Assembly: GCA_026419785.1 (NCBI GenBank)
Contig: JAODTK010003076.1
Coordinates: forward strand, 242,013-306,012
Length of the DNA stretch: 64,000 bases
Direction: 5' to 3'
Source of the DNA: Sclerodactyla briareus
Taxonomy: Eukaryota > Echinodermata > Holothuroidea > Dendrochirotida > Sclerodactylidae
A program made the translations under genes and the position numbers. Every line of letters starts with the position of its first letter. The first letter of the stretch is position 1. The notes beneath the pieces are model-generated. The model ran no database searches and had not been told where the DNA came from. It saw only the letters and a program-made list of their open reading frames with translations. Positions 58,520 through 64,000 of this stretch are shown here, in pieces.

Positions 58520-58850
58520 ACCTTGGTCAGTTCATGTACCAAAACGGCAAAAACTAGTTCTTCCCATGAGAATGCTACGTACACATCAAAATTTTCAGGT
58601 GACGACCAAGCGTTCTGCACGGACTTATTGTGTTTAATGTAATGATTTCAGACTTCGACTTCTGGTGATCTCATATGACCTTTCCCCTGACCCCCAAACA
58701 ATAGGACTCATATGTTTATGGGGAACTCTCATACAAAGTTTGAAATTCATCCATCCAGGGGAGTCGAGGTATCGTTTTTGCCAAGCCGGGATTAGTCAAA
58801 TATCATTTTCACCAAATTTTCTAAATTTTTACAGTTACACTAACTTAAGA
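58520..58850 (+). repeat. Second solo unit of the 318-bp repeat
   Basis: Order and orientation match one array unit: CCCATGAGAATGCTAC, CACATCAAAATTTTCA, GGACTTATTGTGTTTA, TTTCAGACTTCGAC, TGGTGATCTCATATGACC, AACAATAGGACTCAT, TATGGGGAACTC, TTCATCCATCCAGG, GTCGAGGTATCG and TTTTCACCAAATTTTCTA. It is not followed by a CA tract or a recognisable hairpin, so it is a partial or solo member of the dispersed family. Confidence 0.78.
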
Positions 58851-59051
58851 TGGCCCATGAGATGACTCCGAATTTATGGGGCCGTCAAAAAAGGGCTTCC
58901 TCAAATCCCCACCATGTGCCTTCCTCCTCTCAGTGCCCATTTCCGATTAATTCCTTTATTCCACTCTACTGGATTTTTCCCACTATCTCCTCCTTTTGCT
59001 ACTTTCCTCCGCCATGCAGTTCCAGTGATCTTGGGTTTATTAAACCTGATT

Positions 59052-59147
59052 TGTGTTGTGTGCGCGCGCGCGCCGCGCGTGTGGGTGTGTGTGTGTGCGT
59101 GTTGTTGTGTTATGTGTGTGCGTGTGTAATTGTGTGTGTGTGGTGTC
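59052..59147. repeat. (GT)n/(CG)n microsatellite
   Basis: Alternating purine-pyrimidine sequence: a GCGCGCGCGC core then GTGT stretches with TT and AT interruptions. The 170-codon frame across it (58850-59362) reads Cys/Val strings from the repeat and is not a gene. Confidence 0.95.
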
Positions 59148-59149
59148 TG

Positions 59150-60260
59150 CACTTATATGATCGTGCATTCCCCCAGATCGAGAAAATCTGCATTTGCACT
59201 TGGGTGATATCTATAAAACAAGACGCAACTATGCGTATGATTCTATTTCCATGCCAATATCCCAACACTCTCGTACACAAAAGGAGACTTATGACACTTA
59301 ATTCAAGATTACCAGATAAAAAAATCTTAACATTTCAAGCAGCCAAAGCATCAGAAAAATAAACTTACCACGCATCACAACAAACGTCCGGTTTTCAAGT
59401 AACAAGTCCTTCCTTCGGGTCCATTCCTTTAACTACATGCGAATGATACTCTGTGCCTATAATCCTTACTTTCACGAAATGGTAGGGGCTTCCTTCTGCT
59501 TATGCTGATAGTGAGCAATCACAGTGCACGGTTTGATATTATATGTATCCTTCAAAAGCTTGGTTCACTCCATGACGGACAAACGACAACGGAACAAAAG
59601 TTGATGATTGTCAATATCCAATACCAAGCCGTATATTGAGTGGGTCCTAGTGGGTACCCAAACCGCCGTAACAGAACTTTCCTTTACGCTCTTTGCTCTG
59701 GCGATTTTCAGTGCCGAGGCAGTCGACTATGAAATTTAGCAGTGTTTTAAGTTGTTCAATGTTGACCCTTTTACCGAGCGTACCCGGAGATAGAGTGTGA
59801 TAGAGGTTTTAGTACTTCAGTGTATTGACTTTGGCTGTTGCAAACACGACGAGTCTGTTCGTTACGAAGAACTGACCCAGAGTTTCACAAGTTCATAGTC
59901 AAATGAGTCAAAAGGTCAAAGGGAAGTCAAAGTAGGGTCACCACAGGACAAAAAAAAAGTTGTAGTTTGCACAGACGAACGAAAGTCTCCATTACGTCCA
60001 ACACCCCAAAATGTCCCATTCCGAAGATGTACAAAGATTTGAAACTTTATCAGTGTTTCAGAGCTGTCACCCTCTTACCTGTTTACGTTTCATGCACGCC
60101 GGGGCGGGCGGGCACGCTGAAAACGCGAGTGACCCGTTTTCATGCCGGGCGGGCGGGCGGCATTTTCTCGAATCACGCACCTGTATATTACTATATAAGA
60201 ACCGTGTATCCTACTAATTATCATTGTTATTTTTGGATGATTATTATTCTTATTTATTTT
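59150..60260. other. Unassigned DNA
   Basis: No gene is supported. GC-rich (GGGCGGGCG)-type motifs occur near 60100-60160 and again near 60752-60770. A 115-codon frame (59967-60314) runs into the ATT microsatellite. Confidence 0.4.
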
Positions 60261-60261
60261 A

Positions 60262-60299
<38 letters not shown>

Positions 60300-60390
60300 G
60301 TAGTAGTAGTATAGAGTGTATAGTAGTAGTAGTGTATTAGTAGTAGTAGTAGTAGTAGTAGTATTATTATTATTTTAATATTATTATTAT
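60261..60390. repeat. Compound (ATT)n(TAG)n(ATT)n microsatellite
   Basis: ATT repeats (60261-60295), then TAG repeats with short interruptions (60298-60361), then ATT-like repeats again to about 60390. Confidence 0.95.
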
Positions 60391-60929
60391 CAAAACACCG
60401 ACGCATAGGTCTATTAGTGTTTAAACCTGACACCCCGGTGTTTTAGTTTTTAGAACCATTGTTCTAAATGTCAACGATATCTCCTAAAATACATTAAAAC
60501 TTCACAATTGGCAAGTTTTGGAGATTCAATTAGCATAAATCTTTGACACGTCCATGGTTTAAACATGCAAAAAATGTGTCAATAGGTGTCCGGCCGTTAA
60601 AACTGGAGAGAATTTGATAAGATCTCTTACGAGTGTTTAACAAGAGTGTGCTTGGCCCATGATTTGAACATAACAGTGTATCTATTCTGCCCATCGGCTA
60701 CAAGCCAGTAAGATTGCAGGGGACTCCCGAAATCGATGACGGAATCCCACGCGGGCACGCGGGCGGGCGAAAAACTCGCTACATGACCGATTCGAGAAAA
60801 CTTTGATTTGGAACTAAAAACACAGGGTTCATCCTCACTACATGAGCAACTCCCGTGCCTAATTGGAACTTGATACCTTTTTCGCGTTCGTTAGATTTCG
60901 CGATGACAAGGGGTGCCACACCCATACCC

Positions 60930-61003
60930 GCATGCACACACACACATACATACACACACACACACAAACAGACACACAGACACACACCCACACATACGCA
61001 CGG
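60930..61003. repeat. (CA)n microsatellite with CAGA/CATA interruptions
   Basis: Imperfect CA repeats. No hairpin follows, so unlike the tracts at 23.1 and 40.85 kb it is not tied to a 318-bp element. Confidence 0.9.
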
Positions 61004-61831
61004 ACATGACGCGTAGATTCATTTAGCCTTCAGCAATAATAAACTAGAGCACCAATGGTGCTGTAGTTCAAACCGCACAAATGTATTACAGATAGGCTAT
61101 GTCCGTTTTTGCAGAGAGCATCCATACGTCATGTCCAGTAGGTCAATGCAGATTTGCAGATTACATCACAATTTTCACAGAATTGCCTAATCCATGGACC
61201 CCTTACATATTCCCGAACAAGCTGGAGGTACGATAAATTTCTCGAAATTTCCACACAATGGCTTACAATCTTCAATTCCTCTTCAGTGTTGGTTTTTTTT
61301 TCATCACCTCATCCCAGTATTTTTCATCACGGTGGCTTCACAGGTATGTTCCTGGAAATATTTACTGTTTGTGTTATACGCAACCTCGAAGCCATATAAT
61401 ACTGGAGGCTGTAGTTGCCATTACGCAGTCCGGGGGCCAGGGTCCAATGGCTTACGCCAAAAGCTATCTTCCTTTTGTACGTGCTAGCAATTCATTGGAA
61501 AGTTCAGGGGTCACAGGGGGGAAGCTTCTATATTCTGGGCGGATCTGTTTTGCTATTGTGACAAGTCACTTTGCGCCTATCTTGGATTAGTGGATAGTGA
61601 TATTTTTAAACCAATGATGGGCTGAGAGAGTCCCGATGCAAAGCAAGTGAATGATATTTGAGATCAGAGAGTAATGACTCGAAGCCTGATTGATTTAGGT
61701 TTTTTCCGAAATATTTTTTTGCAAAATATTTGGAGATTGGAATGACTGAATTTTCAGTGATGCCGATGAGATATGCAACTCCGGGGATTGCCCTCTTGTA
61801 TTCACATTTCACTAAAATTTATTGTTGTTTT
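61004..61831. other. Unassigned DNA
   Basis: Three overlapping plus frames of 81-110 codons (61154-61590) in different phases cover the same bases with no recognised domain. None is supported as a gene. Confidence 0.4.
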
Positions 61832-61910
61832 TAATAAGAATAATAATAATATAATAATAATAATAATATAATAATAATAATAATATAATAATAATAATAA
61901 TAATAATAAT
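61832..61910. repeat. (TAA)n microsatellite
   Basis: AATAAT repeats with periodic ATATAATA interruptions. Confidence 0.95.
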
Positions 61911-62373
61911 ACGGATATCTTAGTTGGACGCAGCAGAAGCTGTTTGCTGCTTTCTTATGGGGAGAACCTACTGTTTGTGGTGTGGGCCCATGGGTCATTT
62001 TTTATTGGAAAAAAGGTAAATTGTAGAAAATAATATTTCGCCAGTTTGTCGTAGTCTTGTGTTAGACGAATGATATTGATATTCCCTATTACCTGCTGCT
62101 TTATGTACACCACTCGCGGAATTCTGCAGTGCGCCATCACGTGTTTATGTTTGTATCATCGTCTTGTCCAATTGCAATGTCCTTCCAATATTGGAGGGAG
62201 CCAATCACAACACTGAAGGGGAACACACCCCCGCTCTGGAGATTCAAATACGTCCGTGAATGGTTGGACTGTAACGCGTTACCACACGTGACTCGAGGAT
62301 TGCTGTTCAGCAGTTTGACAATTCAAACATGATTCTTCTCACATGACCACGCCACATTTTGGTAATTTGGACC
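61911..62373. other. Unassigned DNA
   Basis: No frame above 67 codons and no recognised repeat. Confidence 0.4.
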
Positions 62374-62677
62374 GCAAGACGATTATTTCAGCCAGTCGGG
62401 CTGCATATTTTTTTGTGTATACAGATAAGAACAATCCGGCTTCAAGAAGCGCTAAAACAATAATCGTCTTAACGCAAGACTATTTCAGCCAGTCGGGCTG
62501 CATATTTTTTTGTGTATACAGATAAGAACAATCCGGCTTCAAGAAGCGCTAAAACAATAATCGTCTTAACGCAAGACTATTTCAGCCAGTCGGGCTGCAT
62601 ATTTTTTTGTGTATACAGATAAGAACAATCCGGCTTCAAGAAGCGCTAAAACAATAATCGTCTTAACGCAAGACTAA
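62374..62677. repeat. Three identical tandem copies of a 97-bp unit with hairpins
   Basis: TATTTCAGCCAGTCGGGCTG begins at 62384, 62481 and 62578, an exact 97-bp period, and the three units are identical as far as I can compare. Each holds a hairpin CAGCC-AGTCG-GGCTG and a second GCTTC-AA-GAAGC. The first unit is bracketed by a perfect 12-bp inverted repeat, AAGACGATTATT (62376-62387) and AATAATCGTCTT (62459-62470). That suggests a small foldback sequence amplified in tandem. No frame is kept because 97 is not a multiple of three. Confidence 0.95.
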
Positions 62678-64000
62678 GGCTAGGATTCCATAGAATGCGT
62701 ATGTGAAAAATCGCCAATTTACGTCAACTGAGCTGGGGCCAGAGTCGAATATGTTCGATTTAGCTTGCAAAGATAGATATGGTTCGCGACAGAGGCCAAA
62801 CATGAGAAAGAGACAAACAACACCGAAAAGCCGAAATAAGCATATGTACTAATCGTATACGGATGCGTAATCACCGTTAATGAAATCTATTGAATATCTT
62901 CTTTAAAAGCCAATTAACGAAACTATGCAGGACTGCTGCATTTTATGTCTTTTCGCATAAACCTGCAGTGTTTTCTCCTCTTAACAACGTTCGTTTTCGT
63001 AATATTGATTTCACTCCAGCCCGGACACGCATACGCATCTATGGAATCCCGCCTTAGTTGACGCGGCTTAGCAACGCGGTTCCACGCTGACTTCTGCTCT
63101 GCATAGTAGCTCCAATACAGCATGTTCGGGGCTTTGGTACTACCGCCCTGATTATTACACGAAGAATAGGTATATTTGACTTTACCTGTCAGAAAGTGGA
63201 TCAGTCCAACTGTTCATAGGCATGTTGTGAATATTGTTACGCGATGTCGGGTTTTTTTCAGCATTTATCCGCATAATTATCCATTATATATGCGTCACTA
63301 GTAAATTCATGTGACATTCTCCTCGTATGTTTGCGACTGGAGTATGATGGTTTATCGTAGGCTCATTTTTATTCAGTCTGATTTCTCTTCATAGTGGAAA
63401 TGTTGAATAATGTTCACCTGTTCACTTTCCAACTGGTCCATTTTCATGCCAACCTACTCACGGCTTTTACAGGAGGAATGAAAATGACCGCCCTCTCGTC
63501 TCAGTTCCCCTCGAGCAGAGGTAATTTAGCACGGTCGACTGACCGCAAGCAGGCCTGTAGCTCTTGACTTGAATATTGGCTCAATGCACTAAAGCCGCGC
63601 GCGCTAACTGTATAGACCTCTCACCAACACACCACAGCAGTCATGTATTGGTGTGTAGCCTACGTATTGAGTGGAGACAAGGCGGGCAAATTCAATTTCG
63701 CTGTTTTGCAGCCGGCGGCACACGCTGGGTATCACGTTATACACCCGCATTTCTTCGATTATGGATCAGCTCAGATAGTTTTTCAATCGGGTTTTTTTTT
63801 TAGAATGTGTCCCTAACTCTCTCGAAATCATCGTCACATCTCACATATCAGAATTCACTCTCAATAGGGTTGAATAGCGTCGGCTAAACGTATCAACTGA
63901 ATTCGAACAATGCGTTGAATTGAGAAAAATCAAAAGAATTGTGATATTTTTTTTTATCACGTATTGCCGTGTGCCCTATAGGAAAAAATGTTGGATTACA
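62678..64000. other. Unassigned DNA
   Basis: Frames of 66-75 codons only (62923-63123 minus, 63576-63803 plus), with no known domain. Nothing else is supported. Confidence 0.4.

Noticed and set aside
58850-59362. Longest open frame in the window (170 codons, plus)
   Set aside because: It runs through the (CG)n/(GT)n microsatellite and reads repeated Cys/Val and Arg/Ala strings. No domain and no splice support.
1-64000. CRISPR array, prokaryotic operon or prophage
   Set aside because: No spaced identical short repeats with unique spacers, no dense same-strand genes and no bacterial-type genes. The three 97-bp copies are head-to-tail with no spacers.
1-64000. Endogenous retrovirus, LTR element or Polinton
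   Set aside because: No paired long terminal repeats, capsid-, integrase- or packaging-type motifs were recognised. All reverse-transcriptase signals are of LINE type.

Overview
The window looks like gene-poor nuclear DNA from an animal, most likely a marine invertebrate. The reasons are three kinds of animal-type LINE (CR1 with a PHD-like ORF1, an L1/Tx1-like element, and L2/CR1-like 3' fragments), tRNA-derived SINE candidates, long tandem arrays and many microsatellites. I see no operons, no ribosome binding site pattern, no rRNA or tRNA gene, no CRISPR array and no convincing complete host gene. No open frame exceeds 170 codons, and the longest ones run through simple repeats or transposon remains. 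The species cannot be named from the sequence. No retrovirus-like or Polinton-like element was recognised.

Layout. 0-11.5 kb is unassigned DNA with two related SINE candidates (2.4 and 4.3 kb), a 160-bp foldback (3.2 kb), a three-copy local repeat with poly-G inserts (6.0-6.75 kb), one unit of a dispersed 318-bp repeat (9.9 kb) and a two-copy 171-bp tandem repeat (10.4 kb). 11.6-16.19 kb is a nearly full-length but decayed CR1-type LINE ending in an ACTA-type tail. 19.3-24.4 kb is a composite repeat region: an array of about 11 copies of a 318-bp unit, a CA-rich tract, a hairpin, then a second array with a period of about 142 bp. Copies of one ~110-bp module flank both arrays. 30.2-36.85 kb is an AT-rich L1/Tx1-like LINE whose central 2.3 kb is present twice in tandem and which ends in AATAAA/poly(A). 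37.6-38.45 kb is a LINE 3' fragment. 39.5-40.9 kb is a second, shorter copy of the 318-bp composite element. 41-49 kb is unassigned. 49.4-56.5 kb holds three 5'-truncated LINE reverse-transcriptase fragments, the last lying inside a ~200-bp tandem array. 57-64 kb holds microsatellites, another solo 318-bp unit (58.5 kb) and three identical 97-bp tandem copies (62.4 kb).

How the parts relate. The most coherent structure is the repeat family built as module, then 318-bp array, then (CA)n, then hairpin. It appears twice in long form, at 19.3 and 39.5 kb. Single units stand at 9.9 kb (also followed by a hairpin) and at 58.5 kb. Its unit is a diverged dimer of two ~159-bp halves, and most units carry TGACCT direct repeats resembling nuclear-receptor half-sites.

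Limits. Repeat copies differ largely by one-base insertions and deletions, and G/C homopolymers of 13-27 bases sit where sister copies have 2-5. This looks like a poorly polished long-read assembly, so apparent frame breaks here are weak evidence of real decay. All coordinates of repeat edges are approximate.
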